The notes beneath the pieces were generated by a model. The model did not search any database, was not told the DNA's origin, and saw only the letters and a program-made list of their open reading frames with translations. A stretch of DNA of 62,736 bases from positions 1 through 62,736 of the forward strand of contig CANQCS010000010.1 of NCBI GenBank assembly GCA_947589745.1. The letters are read 5' to 3'. The DNA is from an uncultured Oscillospiraceae bacterium (lineage in GTDB: Bacteria; Bacillota; Clostridia; Oscillospirales; Oscillospiraceae). Made by a program: the position numbers and the translations under genes. Shown here piece by piece: positions 40,815 to 50,069 of this stretch; positions within the stretch are counted from its first letter, which is position 1; each line of letters opens with the position of its first letter.

Positions 40815-41333
40815 ATGATTTTTCCCAACGGACATGTAGACTACCTGATGTATGAGAACGGCGGCCCCCTCATCGGCGTTGTCCGGGTGGGTTTGCCCTC
40901 CGTCAAGTACAAGACCGTCGAGGTCACTGGTGCCGGAATCATGGGCAGCGTTACCATTCCCCTGGCGGGCATGATCGACTCTATGACCATGAACATCCAG
41001 TTCAGCAGCGTCACCGACGCTATCGTGCAGCTGGGGACCAACGAGTGGCACGACGTGGCTCTGTACGCGGCGGACCAGTATTTCGATTCCGTCGCCCGCA
41101 CGGAGGAGATCGAGCAGAACCGGTTCGAGATGTCCATCCGTCCCACGGAAACCAACATGGGCAATCTCGCCACCGCCTCCGCTGCCGACGCCTCCGGGAC
41201 GTACAGCGTGTGCATGTACACGGTGTACAAGGACGGCGAGAAGGTGACTGAAATTGACCAGTTCGGTCAGGTCCACGAAGTCAACGGCGTAGACAACAAC
41301 GCCAACGTGCGTAAGGCCCTTGGCCTGATGTAA
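40815..41333 (+). CDS. Major tail tube protein
   Basis: 172 residues after AAGGAGGGAAC. VDYLMYENGGPLIGVVRVGLP and the following strands, and NRFEMSIRPTETNMG, match the P2 FII-type tube protein family. It forms the inner tube of the contractile tail directly after the sheath gene. Confidence 0.88.
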   Translation: MIFPNGHVDYLMYENGGPLIGVVRVGLPSVKYKTVEVTGAGIMGSVTIPLAGMIDSMTMNIQFSSVTDAIVQLGTNEWHDVALYAADQYFDSVARTEEIEQNRFEMSIRPTETNMGNLATASAADASGTYSVCMYTVYKDGEKVTEIDQFGQVHEVNGVDNNANVRKALGLM

Positions 41334-41344
41334 CCAGCAATATT

Positions 41345-41385
41345 GCCCGGTGCGGGGAAATATCCGCACCGGGCTCAATTTTTAT
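41345..41385 (+). terminator. Terminator after the tail tube gene
   Basis: An 11-bp perfect stem (41345-41355 with 41364-41374), an 8-base loop and TCAATTTTTATT. It probably reduces downstream expression so that sheath and tube, needed in many copies, are made in excess. Confidence 0.75.
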
Positions 41386-41401
41386 TGAAGGGAGAACAAC
41401 C

Positions 41402-41827
41402 ATGAGCGATGACAAAATCATCAGCGCAATCGACAGCATGGACACGGTCCAGGGCAGCGCCGAGGCTGCTGCTGAATTGGAGCGTGAGGCGGAGCAGACA
41501 TTGGAGCCCAACACTTACACCCACTTCTTCGCCCGGCCTATCGAGTACAACGGCCTCACCATCAAGGACCTGACCTTCGACTTCGGTGCCCTCAGTGGCG
41601 ACGACTTCCTGATCGCGGAGAACGAGTCCCGCATCAGCGGCGTCACGACGGTCACGCCGGAGTTCTCCGGCGCTTTTCTGTGGAACCTGTCCGTCCGGGC
41701 CTGCACCCTGCGCGGCGAGAATGGACGCCGCCTGATCAGGGGCGACTTCCGGAAAAAGATGGATGTGGGTGACTTCTTCGCCATCTACAAGAAGGCCCGG
41801 GCTTTTTTGCTGGTATCGGGGTCGTAG
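41402..41827 (+). CDS. Tail assembly chaperone, short form
   Basis: 141 residues. An acidic N-terminal part precedes a globular domain (YTHFFARPIEYNGLTIKDLTF). The position between tube and tape measure is that of P2 gpE or lambda gpG. The slippery sequence T TTT TTG (41803-41809) near its end allows a -1 frameshift into an extended form (see next entry). Confidence 0.8.
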   Translation: MSDDKIISAIDSMDTVQGSAEAAAELEREAEQTLEPNTYTHFFARPIEYNGLTIKDLTFDFGALSGDDFLIAENESRISGVTTVTPEFSGAFLWNLSVRACTLRGENGRRLIRGDFRKKMDVGDFFAIYKKARAFLLVSGS

Positions 41828-41994
41828 ACAAAAGTGGGCTATGGCTCCGGGAACAGTGCATCATTCTGGCGCGAAACAACCATACACCGGTGTTTGATTG
41901 GCTATCCCTTTCCCTGACAGAGTTAGGAGCTTGGATCACGGCCAACAACGCCACCATCAAAGACGGAAAGAAGGGCGACGATGGCGGAAAGTAG
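41402..41994 (+). CDS. Tail assembly chaperone, -1 frameshift extended form
   Basis: A -1 shift at T TTT TTG (41803-41809) opens 61 further codons that end at TAG 41992-41994. The extension starts AGIGVVDKSGLWLREQCIIL and is acidic and helical at its end. The extended product has about 197 residues, and the stop overlaps the tape measure start. This is the conserved G/GT (E/E') arrangement of tailed phages, in which the ratio of the two forms guides tape measure folding. Confidence 0.82.
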
Positions 41995-44900
41995 AAAAGA
42001 GCACGAAGTATTATTCGCACTCAACGCAAAATACAACGGCAACGGCGCCCTCAGCAAAGCCCAGCAGGAGTTTACGCAGCTGGGCAAAGAAATACAGTCC
42101 CTCAGCAGGATACAGTCCGACGTATCCTCCTATCAAAAGCAGCAGGCGGCGGTGGAGTCTACCAGCGGCAAGCTGGCCAACCTGGGAAAGCAGCAGCAAG
42201 CCCTCCAGGCGGAGCTTGACGCTACTCGCCGCGCCCTGGAGGCCAGCAAAAATGCCACGGACCAGGATGCAGCGAGGACCGCCGAGCTGGAGAAGGAGAC
42301 CGCCTCCCTGGAGCGGGAGAGCGCCAAACTGGAGCAGCGGATCACCAACACCGCAGTTGCGCTGGAGAGGCATAGGCAGAAAGCTACCGAGACAGGGGAG
42401 CGGCTGCGGGCCGCCGGCGTTGACACCAGCAATCTGACGGAGGAGAGCGCGAGGCTGGAGAACGAGCTCCGGGATCTCAAGAACCAGCAGGACGATGTCG
42501 CAAAAAGCTCCCAGGACATGGGTGAAAAAGGCGCATCTGCCTTTGAGGCCGTGGGTGAGGCTATCGCCGCCGCCGGCATCGCTGCCGCGCTTAAGGAGAT
42601 CGGGGATGCCTACATCGAGTGTGTGAAGGTCTCGGCCGAATTTGAGTCGGCCATGTCTGACGTGGAGGCCCTGTCCGGGGCCACGGCGGCGGAGATGGAA
42701 GCCCTGACCGCCACCGCCAAGGAGATGGGCGCGACCACCAAGTTCACAGCCAAAGAATCTGCTGACGCTATGGGCTACATGGCCATGGCCGGTTGGGACG
42801 CCGAGCAGATGATGGACGGCATGAGCGGCGTCATCAATCTGGCTGCGGCATCCGGGGAGGATCTGGCAGAGGTGTCCGACATCGTGACGGACAACCTGAC
42901 CGCTTTCGGCCTGGCTGCATCCGACACCGGGCGGTTCGCCGACGTACTGGCCGCAGCGGCCACCAGCGCCAACACCAACGTGGGACTGATGGGCGAGACG
43001 TTCAAGTACGCCGCGCCTGTGGCCGGGGCCCTGGGGTTCTCAGTGGAGGATGTAGCAGTTGCGGTCGGCCTGATGGCCAACGCCGGTATCAAGGGCTCCC
43101 AGGCCGGTACCGCGCTGCGGTCCGTCATGTCCCGTATGTCCAAACCCACCGACGAGGTGTCCACGGCCATGGAGGCCCTGGGCGTGTCCCTCACCGACGG
43201 CAGCGGACAGATGCTGTCCTTCGCTGACATCATGGAGGACCTGCGAGACGGGTTCAGCGGGCTAACTGAGGCCCAAAAGGCGGAGATGGCGGCGGCGCTG
43301 GGCGGCCAGGAGGCCATGTCTGGGCTGCTGGCTATCGTCAACGCCTCGGATGCGGACTTTGCCAATCTGACCGCCAGCATCAACGAGAGTGCCGGCGCCG
43401 CAGAACGGATGGCGGAGATCAGGCTGGACAACCTCCAGGGCGACCTGACGCTGCTGGATAGCGCATGGTCCGCCTTGAAGACCACCATCGGCGAAGAATT
43501 TAATCCGGAGCTGCGCGCTGCCACGGAGCTGGCCACAGAAGTTATTACCAAACTGGACGAGTTCGCCCAGGAGCACCCCGCTCTTGTGAAGGGCGTCATG
43601 GCTTTTACCGGGGCTATCGGCTTGGCCACCGGCGGCATGATGGCGCTGAACGCCGCGACCAAGCTGTTCTCCGCACTGAATGTGGCGGCACTATTTTCGG
43701 GGCCTACCGGGTTGATAATAGGCGGCGTTGCCGCCGTGGCGGGCCTTACCGCTGCTGTGGTGGGACTGACCACCGCGGCCAATGAATCCCTCCCCTCCGT
43801 TAAGGATCTGACCGAGGCGGCGCGGGAGATGGAGGACGTCATGGGCGAGGCCGGGGACACCTACGGCCAAACCGCAGAGGACGTCCAGGCTGCCGCCAGC
43901 GTGGCCGACACCTACATCACCAAACTGGAGGAGATGGGCGAGTACACGGCCCTCTCCACCGAGGAACAGGAGCAGTACCTCAACACCCTGTCTCTGCTGT
44001 GCAACGCCGTCCCAGAGCTGGCCGGGTATGTGGACATGGAGACCGGGGCCATTGAGGGCGGCACCGCTGCCCTGCGGGCTCACACCGAAGCCTGGGTAAA
44101 GGACGCCCAGGAACAGGCCAAGCAGGACTATCTGAACGAGCTGTACAGTCAGTACAACGGCGTCATGAAGGAGGCCGCCGCCAACTCCATCAAGCTCACC
44201 GAGGCCCAGATCCGGATGGAGAACCTCGAAAAAGACAGGGCTGCCGCGCTGGAGCGGATGAACGAGCTGAACAGCAAGACGGTGGCCCTGACCGCAGAGG
44301 AACAGACGGAGTATTACCAGCTGGAGGACGCCCTACTCCGCTACAACAGCGAGGTGTTCGACGCCCAGGACGCTATTGACACCTACACCGAGGCGGTGGA
44401 TGCCGACAACGAAGCCCTGGCCGCTGCCCAGGCGGAATTTGACGCCGCTGCGGAGGCGGTGGATCGGCTGACCGGGGCCGAGGACACGCAGGCCCAGGCC
44501 CAAGCGGAGCTGGCCTCCCAGACCGAGGCTCTGGGCGGTGTTATCAGCAGCGCGGCGGAAGAAGTCCGGTTGCTGACTGAGGCGTATGGCGAGGCCTACC
44601 ACGCCGCCTATGAGAGCGTCAGCGGTCAGTACGACCTTTGGGATGAGGCCGCAGAGGTAGCCGCGACCAGCGCCGGGGACATCAACTCTGCCCTGGAGAG
44701 CCAGGCCGCCTACTGGCAGGACTACAATGCCAACCTGGCCTCTCTGGCAGACCGGGCCAATGACATTGATGGGCTGCGGGAAGTGATCGCCAGCTTTGCG
44801 GATGGCTCTGCTGAGAGCGTCAATGCTATCGCCGGCATGGCGGCGGCCAACGACGAGGACCTGACCGCCATGGTGAAGAACTGGCAGGACGTCCAAGCGG

Positions 44901-45661
44901 AATGGGACACCACGGCGGACAGCCTTGCGAAACTCCAGACCGACTTTGACACGCAGATGGGCGAGATCGTGAAGGGCGTGGAGGAGGACATCAACTCCAT
45001 GAACTTCAGTGATGAGGCCGCCCAAGCTGCCAGGGAAACCATTCTCAGTTACATCGGCGAGGCGGAGGACCAACTGCCAGAGGTGGAGCGGGCCTACGGC
45101 GACCTGGCCAGAGCGGCCAGGAGGGCGCTCTCGCCAGACCTGCCCAGCCGGACAACAGGGCCAACCGCTATGGTCCAGGCCTACGCCTCCGGCACGGAGG
45201 ACGCCGCGCCGGGCGTGGCCCTGGTGGGCGAGGAAGGGCCGGAGCTAGTGTACTTCGACGGCGGGGAGCAGGTCATCAGCGCAGAGCGGACTGCCCGCAT
45301 CCTGCAAGAAGCGGCGTCGCGTGACGTGCCCCCTGCTCTGCTGGCCATGAGCGATACCGCCCGCAGCAGCGGAAATACGTCGGCCGCGGCGTCCTCTGCC
45401 GCTGCGCCCACCGCTATGGTCCAGGCCTACGCATTGACCGCTGCGCTGCCGGTCCCGGAAACGGCGGCAGCTGAAACGGCTGCGCCATCGTCCGCCCCGC
45501 CGGTGAGCATCCAGCTCGCGGTCCATGTGGACGGTGATGCTTCCACCGAGACGGTGGAGCAGCTGCGGAGCGCCGGGGACGAGATCGCCGAGCGCATCCG
45601 TGAAGTGGTGGAGGACGTCCTGGACCAGCGGGAAGAAGAACGTGTCAGGAGGCGGTATTGA
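41981..45661 (+). CDS. Tail tape measure protein
   Basis: 1226 residues. The N-terminal 180 residues are a coiled coil. The TP901-type core (about 205-420: VSAEFESAMSDVEALSGATA, MGYMAMAGWDAEQMMDGMSG, AADAL-like repeats) follows, and then hydrophobic segments near 530-600. The C-terminal half is Ala/Glu-rich coil with two copies of the segment PTAMVQAYA near the end. Its length sets the tail length; at about 0.15 nm per residue this predicts a tail of roughly 180 nm (estimate). Confidence 0.92.
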   Translation: MAESRKEHEVLFALNAKYNGNGALSKAQQEFTQLGKEIQSLSRIQSDVSSYQKQQAAVESTSGKLANLGKQQQALQAELDATRRALEASKNATDQDAARTAELEKETASLERESAKLEQRITNTAVALERHRQKATETGERLRAAGVDTSNLTEESARLENELRDLKNQQDDVAKSSQDMGEKGASAFEAVGEAIAAAGIAAALKEIGDAYIECVKVSAEFESAMSDVEALSGATAAEMEALTATAKEMGATTKFTAKESADAMGYMAMAGWDAEQMMDGMSGVINLAAASGEDLAEVSDIVTDNLTAFGLAASDTGRFADVLAAAATSANTNVGLMGETFKYAAPVAGALGFSVEDVAVAVGLMANAGIKGSQAGTALRSVMSRMSKPTDEVSTAMEALGVSLTDGSGQMLSFADIMEDLRDGFSGLTEAQKAEMAAALGGQEAMSGLLAIVNASDADFANLTASINESAGAAERMAEIRLDNLQGDLTLLDSAWSALKTTIGEEFNPELRAATELATEVITKLDEFAQEHPALVKGVMAFTGAIGLATGGMMALNAATKLFSALNVAALFSGPTGLIIGGVAAVAGLTAAVVGLTTAANESLPSVKDLTEAAREMEDVMGEAGDTYGQTAEDVQAAASVADTYITKLEEMGEYTALSTEEQEQYLNTLSLLCNAVPELAGYVDMETGAIEGGTAALRAHTEAWVKDAQEQAKQDYLNELYSQYNGVMKEAAANSIKLTEAQIRMENLEKDRAAALERMNELNSKTVALTAEEQTEYYQLEDALLRYNSEVFDAQDAIDTYTEAVDADNEALAAAQAEFDAAAEAVDRLTGAEDTQAQAQAELASQTEALGGVISSAAEEVRLLTEAYGEAYHAAYESVSGQYDLWDEAAEVAATSAGDINSALESQAAYWQDYNANLASLADRANDIDGLREVIASFADGSAESVNAIAGMAAANDEDLTAMVKNWQDVQAEWDTTADSLAKLQTDFDTQMGEIVKGVEEDINSMNFSDEAAQAARETILSYIGEAEDQLPEVERAYGDLARAARRALSPDLPSRTTGPTAMVQAYASGTEDAAPGVALVGEEGPELVYFDGGEQVISAERTARILQEAASRDVPPALLAMSDTARSSGNTSAAASSAAAPTAMVQAYALTAALPVPETAAAETAAPSSAPPVSIQLAVHVDGDASTETVEQLRSAGDEIAERIREVVEDVLDQREEERVRRRY

Positions 45662-45873
45662 TGGCGAAAACCTATACCACCGTACAGGGCGATATGTGGG
45701 ACTCCATTGCATACCACCAGCTGGGGAGCGAGGCCTATGCGGATAAGCTCATTGCCCTAAATCCGAAGTACAGAATGCTCTACACCTTCCCGGCGGGCAT
45801 CGTTCTAACGCTGCCGGAGGCGGAGCGGAAGACGGCGAATAGCCTGCCGCCGTGGAAACGGAGGAGCACATGA
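45661..45873 (+). CDS. LysM-type tail protein X
   Basis: 70 residues. YTTVQGDMWDSIAYHQLGSE and LIALNPKY...FPAGIVLTLPE are the two halves of a LysM domain, as in P2 gpX. It binds the hub region of the baseplate or peptidoglycan. Directly follows the tape measure gene. Confidence 0.85.
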   Translation: MAKTYTTVQGDMWDSIAYHQLGSEAYADKLIALNPKYRMLYTFPAGIVLTLPEAERKTANSLPPWKRRST

Positions 45874-46916
45874 GCGACGATAAGGCCCGCCGGGCGTCGG
45901 TCAGCGTGACCTTTGCCGGCGCGGACATCACCAAGGACATCAAGCCCTATTTTATGTCCCTGACTTACAAGGACGGGGAGGAGGACCTGGCGGACGATCT
46001 GCAGCTGAACCTGGTGGACCGGGACGGGATATGGCTGGAGGACTGGCTAAACGACGCCGTGGACGCGGCGGCGGCCGGGAAGCTGACGATCAGCGCGGTC
46101 ATTGCGCCGGAGAACTGGGGCGGCGGGTCGCTGCCTACCGGTGATTTTGAGCTGGACAGCGTCAGCGCCTCCGGGCCCGGGTCCACGGTGAGCATCAAGG
46201 GCACGTCGCTGCCCTTCTCCGCCTCCATCCGGCAGACCAAGAAGTCGCGGGCCTGGGAGTCCTACAACCTCTCCGGCATCGCCTCGGAGATCGCCGGAAA
46301 CGGCGGGCTGGGGTGTATGTTCGAGTCCGGGAACGACCCATTTTATGCACGGCAGGAGCAATGGAAAGAGAGCGACATCGACTTTCTTTCCCGGCTATGT
46401 CACGATGCCGGGTTGAGTCTGAAGGCCACCGACGGGATGCTGGTCATCTTTGACCAGGCGGACTATGAGAGCCGGGGCGCGGTGCTGACATTGAAGCGCG
46501 CCGGTGGGAAGTACATCAAGTACAAGTTGTCCGCCGGTTCTTCCGGGACGCAGTACGGCTCCTGCCGGGTGAGCTATACGGACCCCGGTACGGGCCAGAC
46601 GGTGGAGGGCACCACAAAAGCGGACGGCTCCGACACCGACAGCAGCCAGTGCTTGGAGGTCAGCGCCAGGGTCAGCAGCGAGGGCGAGGCAAAGGAGCTG
46701 GCGGCCAAGCTGCTGCGGCTCCACAACAAGTTCGAGCGGACGGCGTCTTTCACGCTGCCGGGGGACCCTGGGCTGGTGGCTGGGGTGACCGTCATGCTGG
46801 AGAGCTTCGGGGGGTGGAGCGGCAAGTACATCATCAAGGAGGCCAGTCACACCGTGGACGCCTCCGGCGGCTACACCACCACCATCAACCTGCGGCGGAT
46901 ACTGGAGGGATACTGA
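45870..46916 (+). CDS. Baseplate hub protein, late control gene D-like
   Basis: 348 residues from ATG 45870 (GGAGG upstream). VSVTFAGADITKDIKPYFMS, WKESDIDFLSRLCHDAGLSL and YGSCRVSYTDPGTG mark the P2 gpD / T4 gp27-like hub family. It connects tail tube and spike. Confidence 0.88.
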   Translation: MSDDKARRASVSVTFAGADITKDIKPYFMSLTYKDGEEDLADDLQLNLVDRDGIWLEDWLNDAVDAAAAGKLTISAVIAPENWGGGSLPTGDFELDSVSASGPGSTVSIKGTSLPFSASIRQTKKSRAWESYNLSGIASEIAGNGGLGCMFESGNDPFYARQEQWKESDIDFLSRLCHDAGLSLKATDGMLVIFDQADYESRGAVLTLKRAGGKYIKYKLSAGSSGTQYGSCRVSYTDPGTGQTVEGTTKADGSDTDSSQCLEVSARVSSEGEAKELAAKLLRLHNKFERTASFTLPGDPGLVAGVTVMLESFGGWSGKYIIKEASHTVDASGGYTTTINLRRILEGY

Positions 46917-47272
46917 TGGACGTTGAAAAAATTCTCTCCGGGCTGGTACGGCTGGGGACCGTCACGGCGGTGGACAACGACAAGCGGCTGGCCAGGGTCA
47001 AATTTCAGGACCAAAACCTTCCGTCAGACTGGCTGCCCGTGCTTACCAGTTTGGACGTCATGCACTACTATCCGTATGACGATCCACAGTGGACGGAGTA
47101 TGAGACGGAGCACAAGGGGTCGAAAGAAGGGGACCCGGATTATGCGGAACACCGGCACAAGGTCATTCTCAAGCCCTATATGCCCAAGGTCAATGACCAA
47201 GTGTTGACCGTGTTCCTGCCCGTGGACAACGCGGACGGATTCGTGTTAGGGGGTATCCAGCCATGGCGGTAG
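46916..47272 (+). CDS. Baseplate assembly protein V-like
   Basis: 118 residues; ATG 46916 overlaps the preceding stop. OB-fold start (VRLGTVTAVDNDKRLARVKF), SDWLPVLTS and PKVNDQVLTVFLPVDNADGFV, the N-terminal domain of P2 gpV / Mu gp45 spikes. It is short: the C-terminal spike helix is missing or is supplied by another protein. Confidence 0.8.
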   Translation: MDVEKILSGLVRLGTVTAVDNDKRLARVKFQDQNLPSDWLPVLTSLDVMHYYPYDDPQWTEYETEHKGSKEGDPDYAEHRHKVILKPYMPKVNDQVLTVFLPVDNADGFVLGGIQPWR

Positions 47273-47664
47273 TCGGTTGCCTGGGGGACGTTGTATTCAG
47301 CGCCTCCCGTGAAATGGTCCGAACGCTGGACAAGTTCAAGTGGTCCGGGTCCGCCCGGTATACCACCCACCAGCGCCACGGGGGCAACGCCCTGACGGAG
47401 TTTGTGGGGCTGGACACGGACAAGGTATCCTTCACCATCACTCTCTCCGCCAACCTGGGCGTGGACCCGATGGCGGAGGCGAAAAAGCTGTGGGCATATA
47501 TGCGGGACGGCGAAACGCTGCCGCTGACGCTGGGAGAACACGCCTACGGGCGGTACCGGTGGAGCATCCTCAGCCTGAGCTTTTCAACGCTGGCGTTCGA
47601 CAAGGAAGGGAACCTGTTCACGGTCCAGGTGGACGTGAGCATGCAGGAATATCTGAGGGGGTGA
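47263..47664 (+). CDS. P2 gpU-like tail protein
   Basis: 133 residues. VVFSASREMVRTLDKFKWSG and AYMRDGETLPLTLGEHAYGRY are characteristic of the P2 gpU family. In P2 it helps fix the tail length or attaches the tail completion complex. Confidence 0.8.
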   Translation: MAVVGCLGDVVFSASREMVRTLDKFKWSGSARYTTHQRHGGNALTEFVGLDTDKVSFTITLSANLGVDPMAEAKKLWAYMRDGETLPLTLGEHAYGRYRWSILSLSFSTLAFDKEGNLFTVQVDVSMQEYLRG

Positions 47665-47668
47665 CGGT

Positions 47669-47989
47669 ATGAGTTTTCATGTAAAAGCCTCTGACCTGGG
47701 GAATATCCGGTTCGCGGAGAGTGAGACGGTATCGTCTGTACTCCAGAACATCGCCGTCATCCTCACCACGCCCAGGGGCAGTGTGCCTCTGTACCGGGAG
47801 TTTGGTCTGGATCAGAGTTTCGTCGATAAGCCTATCCCCGTGGCAAGGGCCATGATGATCTCTCTGGTCCGGGAGGCCATCGAGCGGTGGGAGCCCAGGG
47901 CCACGGTGGTGAACGTGACGTTTTCAGGGAACGTGTCCACCCCGGCGAAGCTGGACCCCATAGTGGAGGTGGAGATCAACGATGAGTAG
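47669..47989 (+). CDS. Baseplate wedge protein, gp25/gpW-like
   Basis: 106 residues. VLQNIAVILTTPRGSVPLYR is the signature of the gp25-like lysozyme-related wedge protein (P2 gpW). It forms the inner ring of the baseplate together with gpJ. Confidence 0.88.
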   Translation: MSFHVKASDLGNIRFAESETVSSVLQNIAVILTTPRGSVPLYREFGLDQSFVDKPIPVARAMMISLVREAIERWEPRATVVNVTFSGNVSTPAKLDPIVEVEINDE

Positions 47990-49148
47990 AAACACGCAGC
48001 ATCAATTCGTGTCCACGGACGTGGAGGAAGTCGTATCGGAAGTGACGACCATGTATGAGGCCATCATGCACACCACCGTCCGGCCGGCGGACCCGGAGAT
48101 GCTATTCATTCGGTGGGTCTCGTCCGTCATCGTCCAGGAGCGGACGCTGACCAACTACGCCGGAAATCAGAATGTGCCCAGCCGGGCGGAGGGGGAGAAC
48201 CTGGACGCCCTGGCTGAGCTTTGCTTTGAAATGGCCAGGCCGGAGGCGCGGCCCTCCGGCTGTACCATGCGATTTTATATCTCTGAGCCCCAGGAAAGCG
48301 CCATCCTTATCCCGGCGGGAACGCGGGTCACGGACAAGTCCGGCACGATGGTGTGGGCGACAGAGGAAGATACCTATGTGAACATCGGGGGCAGCTACGC
48401 CGATGCCCACGTCACCTGCCAGACCGTGGGCCTTGCCGGGAATGGGTATGCCATCGGGCAGATCGACACCGTTGTGGATGTGTTCGATTATTACCTGCGC
48501 TGCGAGAATACCACCGTCTCTGACGGCGGCTCCGACGTGCCGACGGACGATGAATTTTACGAGCTGATGCGGGCCTCCATGGACGGTTACAGCTGCGCGG
48601 GCAGTCTCGGCGGGTACGCCTACTTTGCCAAGCGGGCCTCCACGGAGATCGCCGACGTCGTCCCCAACTCCCCCTCCCCGGGCGTCGTGAAGATCTATGT
48701 CCTCATGGCTGACGGCACTATTGCCAGCGAGGAGCTCAAGGCAAAGGTCCTGGAGGAGTGCAACGCCGAGCGGGTGCGGGCCTTCACCGACAATGTGAGC
48801 ATGGGCGACCCGGAAACGGTGGATTACGACATCGACCTGACCTATTATGTGCAGGAGAACACCAACGCCAGCCAGGCGGAGATCCGCGCGGCGGTGGAGG
48901 CTGCCGTGCAGGAGTATGTGCGGTGGCAATGCGGCAAACTGGGGAGAGACATCAACCCGTCGAAGCTCTATCATCTGCTGATGGGGACCGGCATCAAACG
49001 GGTGGACCTGCGCTCCCCCGTCTTTACTCCGCTGCGTGACGGCAAGCTGGCCCTGGCCAAGACCTTCGAGGACCTGTCTGAGACAGTCCCCCAGGTGGCC
49101 AAGCTGAACACCTCCAAGCTGGTGAATGGGGGGTATGAGGATGAATGA
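47982..49148 (+). CDS. Baseplate protein J-like
   Basis: 388 residues. RLAEGENLDALAELC-type start, AGTRVTDKSGTMVWATEED, YAKRASTEIADV-type middle and EIRAAVEAAVQEYVRW followed by INPSKLYHLLMGTGIKRVDL are those of the Baseplate_J family. Forms the wedge on which fibres are mounted. Confidence 0.9.
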   Translation: MSRNTQHQFVSTDVEEVVSEVTTMYEAIMHTTVRPADPEMLFIRWVSSVIVQERTLTNYAGNQNVPSRAEGENLDALAELCFEMARPEARPSGCTMRFYISEPQESAILIPAGTRVTDKSGTMVWATEEDTYVNIGGSYADAHVTCQTVGLAGNGYAIGQIDTVVDVFDYYLRCENTTVSDGGSDVPTDDEFYELMRASMDGYSCAGSLGGYAYFAKRASTEIADVVPNSPSPGVVKIYVLMADGTIASEELKAKVLEECNAERVRAFTDNVSMGDPETVDYDIDLTYYVQENTNASQAEIRAAVEAAVQEYVRWQCGKLGRDINPSKLYHLLMGTGIKRVDLRSPVFTPLRDGKLALAKTFEDLSETVPQVAKLNTSKLVNGGYEDE

Positions 49149-50067
49149 CGTCCACACCCTTACGGCGGGGTCCGTCCTATCCTCTGCCCCTATCGCCCTG
49201 GGCGGGGACGTGTCCGTCGCCGCGCTGGAACAGGTCGCCGCAGAGCTGCTGGCACTCCGGCCGGTGGAGATCGACGAGCTCAGGATCATTTCGCAGATAG
49301 ACCGCCTGGAAGAGCCGCTGTTGAGCATCCTGGCCTATGACTTCAAAATCGACTGGTGGGACCCTGAGTACACCGTCGAGCAGAAGCGGCAGACGCTCAA
49401 AACCAACTGGCTCGTGCATAAGCGCCTGGGGACGCCCTATGCCGTCAAGACGGCTCTGGGCGCCGTGTTCCCTGGGGCAAAGGTCATGGAATGGTTCGAG
49501 TACGGGGGTGACCCGTACTGCTTTCGCATCGACCTGCCACTCCCGGAGGAAGGAGTACCGCAAGACAAACTCCTGCGGGCTATCAACCGCATCTGGTACT
49601 ACAAAAACCTGCGCTCTCACCTGGACAGCATCAATATCCAGACGGAGAGCACAGGTTTTTTGCGTATCGGTGCTTACACCGCCGCCAGCATGGTCATTGA
49701 GATTTGGCCGGAGCTGGTGACCCAGGTAGACGTGACCGGCAGGAACAACGCCGGCGCCGTCACTACGGCGCAGCAGGTCATCGAGGTATTCCCGCAGCTG
49801 CCGACACAGGTGGAGATCGAAGGGGCCGCCGGCACCTCCGCTATCACCACCTCGCAGAATGTCATGCATGTGTTCCCAGAGCTGGCGACCTCCATCGAGA
49901 TCACCGCCGTTGAGGGTGTGGATGCCCTGACGGCATCGAAGCAGGTCGTGGAGGTATTCCCGGAACTGCCGGTGCAGGTGGACGTCAATGCCCAGGCGGG
50001 GGCCGGCGCCATTGCCGCGTCCCGCCAAATCGTGCATATTTACCCAGATGAACAAGAGGAGGTATAG
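49141..50067 (+). CDS. Tail protein I-like with four 28-residue C-terminal repeats
   Basis: 308 residues; ATG 49141 is preferred (GGGGG about 8 bases upstream). The N-terminal 170 residues (LLSILAYDFKIDWWDPEYTV, KRLGTPYAVKTALGAVFPGA) match P2 gpI. The C-terminal part consists of four 28-residue repeats beginning EIWPEL, EVFPQL, HVFPEL and EVFPEL, and a partial fifth (HIYP). The repeats probably form a beta-rich platform for the fibre. Confidence 0.82.
   Translation: MNDVHTLTAGSVLSSAPIALGGDVSVAALEQVAAELLALRPVEIDELRIISQIDRLEEPLLSILAYDFKIDWWDPEYTVEQKRQTLKTNWLVHKRLGTPYAVKTALGAVFPGAKVMEWFEYGGDPYCFRIDLPLPEEGVPQDKLLRAINRIWYYKNLRSHLDSINIQTESTGFLRIGAYTAASMVIEIWPELVTQVDVTGRNNAGAVTTAQQVIEVFPQLPTQVEIEGAAGTSAITTSQNVMHVFPELATSIEITAVEGVDALTASKQVVEVFPELPVQVDVNAQAGAGAIAASRQIVHIYPDEQEEV
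49699..50034 (+). repeat. Four 84-bp coding repeats in the gpI-like gene
   Basis: Units start at 49699, 49783, 49867 and 49951 and encode 28-residue repeats with the core (E/H)-x-(W/F)-P-(E/Q)-L and a TTAQQVI-like end. The spacing is exact, with no indels. Confidence 0.75.
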
Positions 50068-50069
50068 CC

